From: Konateibacter massiliensis
GTDB lineage: Bacteria > Bacillota > Clostridia > Lachnospirales > Lachnospiraceae
Direction of reading: 5' to 3'
Assembly: GCF_900184995.1 (NCBI RefSeq)
Contig: NZ_LT860099.1
Span: 584,269 to 648,268 of the forward strand
DNA length: 64,000 bases
The position numbers and the translations under genes are program-made. Shown piece by piece: positions 8,746-16,476 of the stretch. The notes under the pieces are model-generated. The model saw only the letters and a list, made by a program, of their open reading frames with translations. It was not told the origin of the DNA and did not search any database. How positions within the stretch are numbered: the stretch's first letter is position 1; each line of letters begins with the position of its first letter.

Positions 8746-9348
8746 TTAACTTGTCAATGGGATTTGAGAAATAATACGTGGCAGAATTAGTAACGCTACA
8801 ATTAATAACAATAATACGGACCATAATGCGGCAAGGTCTGATAAAGCAAGAATTCTAGGTATTGTAGTTATACTGTGAAACATCGCTATAGCACCTAATA
8901 TCCCAAGTAATGCAGCATACCACTTTCTCATTTGAAAACCTACCACAGAAGTCCAGCCTATAAGAAAAAATAGGGGCATTTGCAAATAATGTGTAATTGC
9001 AGACGGCAATGAAATGCTGTCATAGTAAATTACCGAAAATAAAACGGGTATGAGCAGAAACAGTGATAAAATGCTTATGGCTCCTGTATTGGCCCAAAAG
9101 AAATGCTTTCTGGTCAGCCCCTGTGACACATATAATTTTATTGTAATCAGCGGATATACAATCCCCATTACTAAAAGGTATATTTTAGGAGCATATGTGA
9201 TGGAAAGAGGTATCCATGAAGTATCATCAATTGTTACATAAGAAAATACTATAAAAAGTATAGCTATTGTCAAGGCGAGGATACCTATAAACCAACATGT
9301 GCCCTTAGCCTGTATTGTTAGTAGAAGTTTCAAAGCTTTTTTCGTCAT
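8746..9348 (-). CDS. ABC-2-like permease, partner of the adjacent ATPase
   Basis: 200 residues with about six hydrophobic segments and short basic loops (LKLLLTIQAKG at the start, YVSQGLTRKHFFWAN in the middle). It has no recognised catalytic motif. The start overlaps the stop of the upstream ATPase gene, so the two are translationally coupled and the pair is an ABC transporter. The SQGLTRKHFF segment recalls YtrC/ABC-2 permeases controlled by GntR regulators. Transport direction and substrate are unknown; such Ytr systems respond to cell-wall stress in Bacillus. Confidence 0.75.
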   Translation of the reverse strand: MTKKALKLLLTIQAKGTCWFIGILALTIAILFIVFSYVTIDDTSWIPLSITYAPKIYLLVMGIVYPLITIKLYVSQGLTRKHFFWANTGAISILSLFLLIPVLFSVIYYDSISLPSAITHYLQMPLFFLIGWTSVVGFQMRKWYAALLGILGAIAMFHSITTIPRILALSDLAALWSVLLLLIVALLILPRIISQIPLTS

Positions 9349-10220
9349 TACTCTTTTCCTCCTTTTTCGGTCATATAGATGAATAAATCTTGCAGTGAGG
9401 GATGAGAGAATTCAAGACCTGCTTTTTCCCCAGCAAGGAGATCATTTTCTGACAGCACTCCAAACAATACAACCTCTTTCTGCCGGCCTAAGGCTCGCTG
9501 GGATAGAATTTCACGACCATTTATGAAGCTGTCTACAACCTCGCTTAAACCCGATACGGCTGTTCCTTTTGATCGCAGGCTATCACAGTCGTTGTGAGCT
9601 ATTATTTGCCCCTTGTTAATAATTATGGCTTCGCTGAAAAGCCCCTCCATCTCATTGACAAAATGGGTTGAAAACAAAATAAGCTTTGGTCTCTGCATAT
9701 AGTCTGATAAAAGCTCGCTGATAAAAAGTTTGCGCATGGCAGCATCCATGCCGAGATATGCCTCATCATATATGGTAATAGGCGTCTGTCCGGCGAGCCC
9801 GATAATAACACGTATTGCAGAACGCATACCGTGACTTAAGTCACCCATTGTTTTCTTTGCGGGTATTTCAAACAGCTTTATGAGTTTTTCTGCATAGGCG
9901 GCATCCCAGTTTGGACGGAGTGCAGCTGTTATTTTTAATAGCTCTTTTATCTTGAAGCTACTTTCAAGTTCACTCTGATCACCAGAAATAAAAGCAACTT
10001 GTGGCAATATATTTTTGTTTTCATAAGGATTTTCACCGCATATCGTTATTTTTCCTGAGGTTGGTCTATGATAGGCGGAGAGTAGCGATAAAAGTGAGGT
10101 CTTCCCGGCTCCGTTCCTGCCAAGCACTCCACAAATTGCATGCTCTTGAAGTTTTAAATTTACATGATTGAGTGCAAAGGTGTTTCCGTATTTAAGTGAT
10201 ACATTTTCAAGATTAATCAT
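9348..10220 (-). CDS. ABC transporter ATP-binding protein (YtrB/BcrA-like)
   Basis: 290 residues from the ATG at 10220, chosen for AAGGAG 7 bases upstream. It has Walker A GRNGAGKTS (about 36-44), signature LSHGMRS in place of LSGG, and Walker B PITIYDEAYLGMD. The signature change (SHG) is typical of the BcrA/YtrB group. It overlaps the GntR gene by 8 bases and the permease start by a few bases, giving a tight three-gene operon. Likely role: export or stress response with the permease at 8746. Confidence 0.9.
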   Translation of the reverse strand: MINLENVSLKYGNTFALNHVNLKLQEHAICGVLGRNGAGKTSLLSLLSAYHRPTSGKITICGENPYENKNILPQVAFISGDQSELESSFKIKELLKITAALRPNWDAAYAEKLIKLFEIPAKKTMGDLSHGMRSAIRVIIGLAGQTPITIYDEAYLGMDAAMRKLFISELLSDYMQRPKLILFSTHFVNEMEGLFSEAIIINKGQIIAHNDCDSLRSKGTAVSGLSEVVDSFINGREILSQRALGRQKEVVLFGVLSENDLLAGEKAGLEFSHPSLQDLFIYMTEKGGKE

Positions 10221-10593
10221 TTTTTTCTCCTTTCCAAGCAAAATTGATCATTTCATGAATCTCCTCAAGGGAAAAGCCCAGAGGTTTTGCCAAAGCTGTT
10301 AGAGGCTCTATCTGTTCCTTAAAAAATGCTTGTGAAAAGCGTTTTCTAAGTATTTCAGGGGCATCGGGGCTCACAAACATTCCAAGTCCTCGTTTTTTAT
10401 AAATTATGCCCTCATCTACCAGAAGATTAATTCCCTTCAGTACGGTGACGGGATTTATGTTGTAATGGTTGACAAGCTGGCTGTTTGATGGTATCTGTTC
10501 TTCCGGTGCCAGCCGCCCGTTGAGAATATCCTCCTCAATGGTCTCTTTGATTTGTAGATAGATGGGTCGGTTACTGTCCAGAACTGACTTCAT
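10213..10593 (-). CDS. GntR family regulator, YtrA subfamily
   Basis: 126 residues: an N-terminal winged helix (PIYLQIKETIEEDILNGRL, SNSQLVNHYNINPVTVLKGI) and only a short helical C-terminus of about 50 residues, the size typical of YtrA-type GntR repressors. It heads the operon with the ABC ATPase and permease genes and presumably represses it from the promoter at 10645-10673. The inducer is unknown; cell-wall-active compounds induce related systems. Confidence 0.92.
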   Translation of the reverse strand: MKSVLDSNRPIYLQIKETIEEDILNGRLAPEEQIPSNSQLVNHYNINPVTVLKGINLLVDEGIIYKKRGLGMFVSPDAPEILRKRFSQAFFKEQIEPLTALAKPLGFSLEEIHEMINFAWKGEKND

Positions 10594-10616
10594 AGCATTC
10601 TTCCTTTACTTAGAGA

Positions 10617-10673
10617 GTGTTATTGTATAGTGGTGTTATATATAAGTATAATACCTGCCAAAAAATATGTCAA
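10617..10673 (-). promoter_or_regulatory. Promoter and repeated operator element of the GntR-ABC operon
   Basis: On the minus strand TTGACA (10668-10673) and TATACT (10645-10650) are separated by exactly 17 bases, a near-consensus sigma-A promoter. Just downstream GTGTTAT occurs twice in the plus orientation (10617-10623 and 10633-10639), 16 bases apart, a plausible site for the GntR dimer. Confidence 0.75.
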
Positions 10674-10709
10674 GTGATTATTAAAAATCAACATATCAGT
10701 AAAAATAAT

Positions 10710-10746
10710 CTGAGCCAGCAAGGCAATGGCTCAGAAGTTACCTTGC
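10710..10746 (+). other. Hairpin with loop-downstream complementarity (possible pseudoknot)
   Basis: CTGAGCC (10710-10716) pairs with GGCTCAG (10728-10734). The 11-base loop contains GCAAGG (10718-10723), complementary to CCTTGC (10741-10746) six bases past the stem, so an H-type pseudoknot can form. It lies in the 388-base gap between the GntR and recombinase genes. The rest of that gap up to 10916 shows nothing recognisable. Confidence 0.4.
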
Positions 10747-10916
10747 CGTTAAGGTTACATCAGGCTCAATCAGTACTTTTTTGTATATTCAGGGCACCGG
10801 GGAAGTTAAAAAAATCTTTTGCTAAAAATATAATGTTAGGATGTCAGTAAATATGGTAAAATTAATGTAAGTGAAGAGATTCCGGAGAGAAGAGTTTTTA
10901 AAATATTTATTTTTCC

Positions 10917-10950
10917 ATCTATCGGATAAATATCTGTTTTTCCGATAGAT
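10917..10950. repeat. 34-bp inverted repeat, candidate recombinase core (dif-like) site
   Basis: Arms ATCTATCGGA (10917-10926) and TCCGATAGAT (10941-10950) are exact reverse complements; extending each inward to 16 bases (ATCTATCGGATAAATA against ATCTATCGGAAAAACA) keeps 14 of 16 matching. The 34-base length with about 13-base arms around 8 bases is the form of a tyrosine-recombinase core site. It ends 31 bases before the recombinase ATG and runs up to the promoter. It could instead be an operator. Confidence 0.6.
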
Positions 10951-10954
10951 AGTG

Positions 10955-10963
10955 TGGTATAAT
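10955..10963 (+). promoter_or_regulatory. Extended -10 promoter of the recombinase gene
   Basis: TGG followed directly by TATAAT (10958-10963) gives an extended -10; the -35 region falls inside the inverted repeat and is poor. A protein bound to the repeat would therefore control this promoter. Confidence 0.6.
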
Positions 10964-10981
10964 ATAGATGGAGGTGATTTT

Positions 10982-12040
10982 ATGGGTAAAGACTCTCAAT
11001 ATTATAAAGAAAAGAAAAAGGATCAATTAAGGAAGCTTCGTGAATTGCTGACTGAATTGCCGGGATTTGCTATAGACTACATACACGATAAGGAAATTGG
11101 AACCCAGACAAGTACGTTGGTTTCTTATTCCTATGACCTGTTAACCTTTTTCCGTTTCCTTAAGGATAAAAATCCTGTTTTCAAAAACAAAGAAATAAAG
11201 GATTTTATGCTACGCGACATAGAATTACTTGCTTCCGAAGACATTGTTGAGTATCAACGATATCTGGAGCTAAACGATGTCGGCGAAAAACACGAAAACG
11301 GCAAAAAAGCCATTTCCAGAAAAATGTCGCCTTTGCGTGGATTGTTCCAGTATCATCATGAACATGGATATATTGAAAAAAATCCGATGATACTTGTCAA
11401 GCTGCCCAAAATCAAAAAGGATAAAAACATCATTCGTATGAACAACTATGAAATTGAGGCAATTATGAATTCCATTGAGTTCGGCAACTCTCAAATGTCA
11501 AAAAGGCAGCAAACATTCTGTAATAAAACAAAAAAACGTGATTTAGCCATTTTAACCCTTATGTTAGGTACGGGTATCCGCGTTTCCGAGTGCGCCGGTT
11601 TAGATGATACTGACGTTGATTTTCAAGTAAATACTATCACAATCGTTCGAAAAGGCGGTGGCCAGGATTTACTTTATTTTGGCGAGGAGGTACGGGAAGT
11701 TCTGCAAGATTATATGGAACTTGAGCGAAAATCCATTATTCCTGAATCCGGACATGAAAAGGCACTCTTCTATTCTATGCAATGCAAGCGGATTAGTATT
11801 GACGCAATTGAAAATCTTGTCAAAAAATACGCTAAAATGTCTGTTCCGAACAAGAAAATTACGCCACACAAGCTGAGAAGTACCTACGGAACGGCTCTGT
11901 ACCGCGAAACAGGCGATATTAGGCTTGTAGCCGATGTTTTAGGGCACGAAAACATTAATACGACCATCGATTACTATGCTGCTATTGAGGATGAGCATAA
12001 GAGAAAGGCTGCAAATGCTGTTTCTATTCGGGGAAAATAA
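10982..12040 (+). CDS. xerS: Tyrosine recombinase, XerS-like
   Basis: 352 residues from the ATG at 10982 with GGAGGTGA 5 bases before it. The N-terminus is a SAM-like core-binding domain; the C-terminal catalytic domain has R200 (GTGIRVSE), K224 (RKGGG), H296 and R299 (PHKLRST), H322 (LGHE) and nucleophile Y331. Length and motifs recall XerS of streptococci, a single recombinase that resolves chromosome dimers at a dif site lying just upstream of its own gene. Here too an inverted repeat lies just upstream. An integrase or invertase role cannot be excluded, but no phage or element genes are near. Confidence 0.75.
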   Translation: MGKDSQYYKEKKKDQLRKLRELLTELPGFAIDYIHDKEIGTQTSTLVSYSYDLLTFFRFLKDKNPVFKNKEIKDFMLRDIELLASEDIVEYQRYLELNDVGEKHENGKKAISRKMSPLRGLFQYHHEHGYIEKNPMILVKLPKIKKDKNIIRMNNYEIEAIMNSIEFGNSQMSKRQQTFCNKTKKRDLAILTLMLGTGIRVSECAGLDDTDVDFQVNTITIVRKGGGQDLLYFGEEVREVLQDYMELERKSIIPESGHEKALFYSMQCKRISIDAIENLVKKYAKMSVPNKKITPHKLRSTYGTALYRETGDIRLVADVLGHENINTTIDYYAAIEDEHKRKAANAVSIRGK

Positions 12041-12052
12041 GAAAAAATTTTT

Positions 12053-12745
12053 TCATAGGTTTTCTTCAAGCCATATACGAATTGTTTCTATATCTTCTTT
12101 TTCCATAAAAGAATGTTCACTGCTTTGTGAAATTGTCAATTTGCAGTCATGTATTTTCACAAATTTTTGAATAACTTCTAATGATTGCAAATTGTCTTTT
12201 CCTCCATAAAGTATTGAAGTTGGGATATCCCATTTTTTAATTGGATGTTTTTTAATATACTGATAATAGTCCCAACGCAATAAATCAACAGGCGTCGGAA
12301 TTTCTTTTTCCATATATAACTTTTCCTCTGTCACATTAAACCAACAAAACATTTGCTGAATAAGGTATTCCATGTCTAACACAGGCGATTGGAAAAGACA
12401 GTTCATAAATTTTCTGTCTGCATAAGTATTTAAACTAAAGTATGCCCCAAGGCTACAAGCATACAACGAAATATCACTCCACATTGAAAATGCATAGTTA
12501 CCAATCTCTGTAAGGTCGAACATACCATTCCAAATGTCACAACGATAATCACTCTCTCTTCTTTCACCATGTTCCGGCAAATCAAAGCTAAGTGTTTGAT
12601 AGCCTTTTCTTTCCGCTATTTTAGCAAAATTCTCTGCCTGTTCTTTGCAAGACATTTTCCCATGAACATTGATATATATCTTGTCTGATTTTTCTCCCCA
12701 AATAATAGCAGGGATGGTGTTAATTTTAATGCTTTGTGTTTTCAT
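12053..12745 (-). CDS. Alpha/beta hydrolase
   Basis: 230 residues of the alpha/beta hydrolase fold: oxyanion-hole turn VHGK (about 29), strand-loop SFDLPEHGER, nucleophile elbow YACSLGAYFS with Ser replacing the first Gly of GxSxG's neighbourhood, acid region ILYGGKDN and catalytic His in SSEHSFM near the C-terminus. No signal peptide, so cytoplasmic. Substrate unknown; small esterases or acylpeptide-type hydrolases look like this. It converges with the recombinase gene; the 13-base gap has no clear hairpin. Confidence 0.85.
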   Translation of the reverse strand: MKTQSIKINTIPAIIWGEKSDKIYINVHGKMSCKEQAENFAKIAERKGYQTLSFDLPEHGERRESDYRCDIWNGMFDLTEIGNYAFSMWSDISLYACSLGAYFSLNTYADRKFMNCLFQSPVLDMEYLIQQMFCWFNVTEEKLYMEKEIPTPVDLLRWDYYQYIKKHPIKKWDIPTSILYGGKDNLQSLEVIQKFVKIHDCKLTISQSSEHSFMEKEDIETIRIWLEENL

Positions 12746-12909
12746 TTTTCCTCCAACTATCGAGGTATTATTCTCATAGGTTTAATACTAAATATAATAG
12801 GAATATCAGTTTAACTTATTTATTGTATCTGAAACCTTAATTACATCATGCTCTTTATCACTGTGTCTCCGTAATTTGCGTAAGTCAATAACAATATCCT
12901 TAAATCTTC

Positions 12910-13962
12910 TTATAATTCATATGTATATTTTGCCAGTTCATCTAATTGACCTCTTATTTGCTTAAAATCCTTATCCAAATCCAACGTTTTTACCATAATA
13001 TCATTGCCACAAATATTATAAGGTAAATCTAAATCTTTCACATTTTCATTTTTTGCATAAAGCAAACATCCTGCTACTTTTCCACCAGACTTTTGTTCTA
13101 CATTTTTTATATATGCAAATATCTGATATAAATTTCCAGAATGTAAAGTCTGATTCCCATACTGAGAATTCATTGCTAAAGGCGTTCCTTTAGCATAATA
13201 CTTGGTGTCAATAATTAGCGTATTCTCTTGATAATGTAATGTAATATCTGTCTGCATTGCTGGAAGATATAAGTTAAAATCAGTTCCCAGCTGCCACGCT
13301 ATTACATCTGCATTAGCACGGAGTTTTGGATGTTCTTTTCGGAAATACTCCAAGACAAATTTTTCATATAGCTTATTCATATGTATTTCATCAACATATT
13401 CCCGCATCTTGTATTCTCCCCTTGATTGGGACATTAGTAAATTGTTAATCACAAGATAGCAGATATTAATCAGCATCTTATACGTTGAATTATTCTGATT
13501 ATATTTAATACTTTTCCATGAGATATGCTTTATATCATCAATCGGAGACACTCCATCAAGAAAAACAAGGCTTTTTTTTAAAACTTTCTTGTTATCTGCT
13601 TTTACATTATCACATTTTATGAGAATCATCGCTGTTGTTTTCAGAATTTGATTTAATAAAATGTTTTCCGTATACTCATCATAACTGCAAACTGCTTTTC
13701 CCATATGAAGTGATTGTCTTTTAATACACTGTGCTACTTCTAATTTACCCTTTATAGATGACATCTCTTCCGTATTATCTAGATATTCTCTTATTAAGCC
13801 ACGTTTAATCTGCATAGGGAGTCCAATCGCTAATATAGCTGCACATAGATCAACCATATTATCAAATTCTTCTACATCTAATGATGCAAATCGATTTTCT
13901 ACTAAAGATTTATATGCATAGGACAGCATATAATAAATGTTTTTTATACGGATATTACTCAT
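12910..13962 (-). CDS. mcrC: McrC-type nuclease subunit of modification-dependent restriction system
   Basis: 350 residues. The N-terminus (IRIKNIYYMLSYAY) is typical of McrC, and the C-terminal half has the PD-(D/E)xK nuclease core: TDITLHY followed by LIIDTKYY near residues 238-254. McrC is recruited by the McrB motor to cut DNA with modified cytosines. The start overlaps the mcrB stop by 4 bases. The 164 bases downstream to 12746 hold a short open stretch with no start codon, possibly eroded sequence. Confidence 0.9.
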   Translation of the reverse strand: MSNIRIKNIYYMLSYAYKSLVENRFASLDVEEFDNMVDLCAAILAIGLPMQIKRGLIREYLDNTEEMSSIKGKLEVAQCIKRQSLHMGKAVCSYDEYTENILLNQILKTTAMILIKCDNVKADNKKVLKKSLVFLDGVSPIDDIKHISWKSIKYNQNNSTYKMLINICYLVINNLLMSQSRGEYKMREYVDEIHMNKLYEKFVLEYFRKEHPKLRANADVIAWQLGTDFNLYLPAMQTDITLHYQENTLIIDTKYYAKGTPLAMNSQYGNQTLHSGNLYQIFAYIKNVEQKSGGKVAGCLLYAKNENVKDLDLPYNICGNDIMVKTLDLDKDFKQIRGQLDELAKYTYEL

Positions 13963-16223
13963 TTAATAACCTCTTCTAGTCTACTTCTCCACATATTAAA
14001 ACTATCTATTTCATCAAACCAATATTCTTTTATCACTGGAATAATTTCATAGCGAATTATATTTTCTACATATCTGTCACCAACTGGCTTATTCGTACAA
14101 AAATAGCTATGTCCAATCTGAAAACCACTTCCCAGTTCACTATTGCAAATAAATTCATTCATTTCTTTTATAACCTGAATAATATCATTAAACTTGTCAT
14201 TATCTGCCTGTTCAATAACATGTTTAAATCCATCAGTATTGAAGCCAGGATCTAAATTTACAAAAGCAAATCTTCTTCTAAGTGCATAATCAATCATTGC
14301 AAGGCTTCTATCTGCCGTATTCATCATTCCAATAATATATAAGTTCTTTGGAACAGAAAATTTCTCTTTTCCATATATCAACTGAATACCATAATTGTTT
14401 CCTCGTTTATCAGCCTCAATCAGCATAAGTAATTCACCAAATATCTTACTCATGTTTCCACGATTAATTTCGTCTATGACAAAGAAATACTGATTGTCTG
14501 GATCCTCTTCTGCAAGTTTACAAAACTGATAGAATGGTCCTTTTTGAAGAGAGAAGCCGTTTTCATTTGGCCTATAGCCTAAAACAAAATCTTCATAACT
14601 ATAGCTTTGATGGAACTGTACCATCTTTACTCTATCGGTATCTATCTTTTGCATAATAGAATAAGCGAGCCTTTTTGCCGCAAATGTTTTGCCGACACCG
14701 GGCGCTCCTTGCAGAATTACGTTTTTCTTAATTGTAATCAATTCCACTAAAGTGTCATATGCATCTTCTGTCATAAAAACTTCCTGTAAAAAATCTTCTT
14801 TACAGTAAGTTTTTAATTCCTTTTGACCCATCGCAAGTCCATCTACCATGGATTCCTCAAATAGTTTTTCAAGACTTTCAATAACTTCTAAATAGGGTGT
14901 AATATTAGTTAATGCTTTTTGTGCTGGGCGATATGTATTATTCCACTCTCCAACATTCGTCCATTTAACTTTTCTTATATTCTTATATGTGCTTCTTGTA
15001 CTGTCAAATATATATTCCGATTCAACAATCCCCCTGCCAAGCACAAGATTATTTCCTTTTTTAACGTAAACAATATCTCCCACATTTATTTCTTTGGAAA
15101 ACTGATAGGTACACAATGCAGAATTCTTGTATGTACTGTCACCAGAATAATGTTTTTGCATGCCTTCTTGCATTTCTGCTTTTGTCATATATGCATTCAA
15201 ATCTCCCAATTCATCCCATGCAATACCCATTATTCCTTTTTTTTCAAATTCAGCCCACTCAGATGCATTGTCACCAGGTGCATACATCCAGTATGAAACA
15301 GTATCTGTTTCCTCTTCAACAACATCATCTAATGGAACCATTTGGTAACTTCCATCAATGATACTTTCTATAACTGTATCTTCCGTATCTTTGACGCGAA
15401 AGTTTGTTGCACCTGGATATGTGATGACCTCCATCCGGCTGGTTCTTTTATCTGCTTTCAAAAGAGACCGATATATAATATTTTTCGTAAATCTTCGTTC
15501 TATATCAATATCTACTGCCAAATATTCACTATCGTCTTTTTCATCATTGAACGAAATGCTGTATGGGTCTTCCTTTTCATGCTTATGCATTGTAGGATCT
15601 GTAGTAATTGTTCCACTTGCCACAATACCTGCATCTTTCCCAGATTGCCAAATATATACCTTGTCACCAGCTTTAATTTTCTTTTCACTTTGATTAACTC
15701 CCCATACAATAGAGTCCAACTCATCTATCGCTCGTATAACATCGTAATACTTCGGATTCCCTTGAAACACCCATATATTTTTCTTTTGTTTTACAAAATG
15801 ACCTTCAAAAATCTCTTCTTCGAAAGAAATTTCAATATGGTTTTCATCTGCAATTTTTGTCAATGCATTTCGCATAGATGTTGATTTATTTCCAGTCTGT
15901 TCATAGTAATATTGAATATTTAAAAGATATGATTTAAGTGATTTTTTCATAGCTTCGATCCCATAATCATATCCAACCTGCCTAGTGAAATAATCTGCTA
16001 TATCCGTAGATGTATGAATTTTAACCAAGGAACCTTTCAGCATACTTCTCAAAATCAATATATTATATTTATAGCTGGTTGCTGCATAGATAGGTATCTC
16101 AGCAAGAAGTATCTGAACTGCCTCTTCTTGTTTCATTTTATTCTCTACTACAGCCTTCGTGAGCTCATATATTCTTGCAAGTCCTACTTTCGTAATTTTA
16201 TTGGCTTCTAAATAATTCTCCAT
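13959..16223 (-). CDS. mcrB: McrB-type GTPase with EVE and second PUA-like domain
   Basis: 754 residues. Residues 1-130 form a helical domain like the one I recall at the N-terminus of some HNH nucleases. Residues 148-295 are an EVE domain (IWVFQGNPKYYD, DKVYIWQSGKDAGIVASG), which in this superfamily reads modified bases. Residues 308-430 look like a second, diverged PUA/EVE-like unit (YWMYAPGDNA, GDIVYVKKGNNLVLGRGIV). The AAA+ motor follows: Walker A GAPGVGKT (506-513), Walker B FVIDEINRG (581-589) and the McrB signature MNTADRS (634-640). Together with McrC it should cut DNA bearing modified bases, such as phage DNA. Which modification is recognised is unknown. Confidence 0.93.
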   Translation of the reverse strand: MENYLEANKITKVGLARIYELTKAVVENKMKQEEAVQILLAEIPIYAATSYKYNILILRSMLKGSLVKIHTSTDIADYFTRQVGYDYGIEAMKKSLKSYLLNIQYYYEQTGNKSTSMRNALTKIADENHIEISFEEEIFEGHFVKQKKNIWVFQGNPKYYDVIRAIDELDSIVWGVNQSEKKIKAGDKVYIWQSGKDAGIVASGTITTDPTMHKHEKEDPYSISFNDEKDDSEYLAVDIDIERRFTKNIIYRSLLKADKRTSRMEVITYPGATNFRVKDTEDTVIESIIDGSYQMVPLDDVVEEETDTVSYWMYAPGDNASEWAEFEKKGIMGIAWDELGDLNAYMTKAEMQEGMQKHYSGDSTYKNSALCTYQFSKEINVGDIVYVKKGNNLVLGRGIVESEYIFDSTRSTYKNIRKVKWTNVGEWNNTYRPAQKALTNITPYLEVIESLEKLFEESMVDGLAMGQKELKTYCKEDFLQEVFMTEDAYDTLVELITIKKNVILQGAPGVGKTFAAKRLAYSIMQKIDTDRVKMVQFHQSYSYEDFVLGYRPNENGFSLQKGPFYQFCKLAEEDPDNQYFFVIDEINRGNMSKIFGELLMLIEADKRGNNYGIQLIYGKEKFSVPKNLYIIGMMNTADRSLAMIDYALRRRFAFVNLDPGFNTDGFKHVIEQADNDKFNDIIQVIKEMNEFICNSELGSGFQIGHSYFCTNKPVGDRYVENIIRYEIIPVIKEYWFDEIDSFNMWRSRLEEVIK

Positions 16224-16255
16224 TGTTAAAATCCGCCTCCTAAATTAAGTTTCTC

Positions 16256-16432
16256 TTATTTGTCCAATTCTTCTTCTGTCAACGTTATGCCTTTCCCCAT
16301 TTTCTCATAGTCTGGTGACCAATCACGTATATCATATTTGAGTGTGGCACCATTCCAACTGATAAGATTAATTTCTTTCTTCCACTCTTTTGTATTTTCG
16401 GGCAACACTCCTCATTGATGACACATATCATT
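16256..16432 (-). pseudogene. Decayed YdbC/PC4-like single-strand DNA-binding protein gene
   Basis: Read on the minus strand, this stretch encodes GVLPENTKEWKKEINLIS followed by WNGATLKYDIRDWSPDYEKM, then GKGITLTEEELDK and a stop, matching the PC4/YdbC family (KYDIRDWSPD and MGKGITLTEEE are its core). In the same frame a TGA (16412-16414) interrupts the protein before this part, with only MNDMCHQ between the nearest upstream ATG and that stop. The first third of the family is therefore missing or broken. A GTG or TTG at about 16405 could start a 50-residue remnant, but ribosome-site spacing is poor. It lies upstream of mcrB on the same strand. Confidence 0.7.
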
Positions 16433-16476
16433 CATAACTTTGTTCTCTTTCATTTATGCCGGGGTGTCGAAATGGT

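Noticed and set aside
10617-10850. A 77-codon plus-strand open frame upstream of the recombinase.
   Set aside because: It covers the GntR promoter and operator, has no ribosome site and no recognisable protein features.
12806-12899. Short minus-strand open stretch (KDIVIDLRKLRRHSDKEHD then further residues) after mcrC.
   Set aside because: No start codon or ribosome site; only about 31 codons, so at most eroded sequence.
14919-15884. Long plus-strand open frames opposite mcrB.
   Set aside because: They are Cys/Phe/Ile-rich shadows of the mcrB reading frame with no family resemblance.
16405-16408. GTG/TTG starts that would make the YdbC-like remnant a 50-residue intact small gene.
   Set aside because: The ribosome-like GAGGAG is adjacent to or only 3 bases from the starts, and the front of the family is missing.
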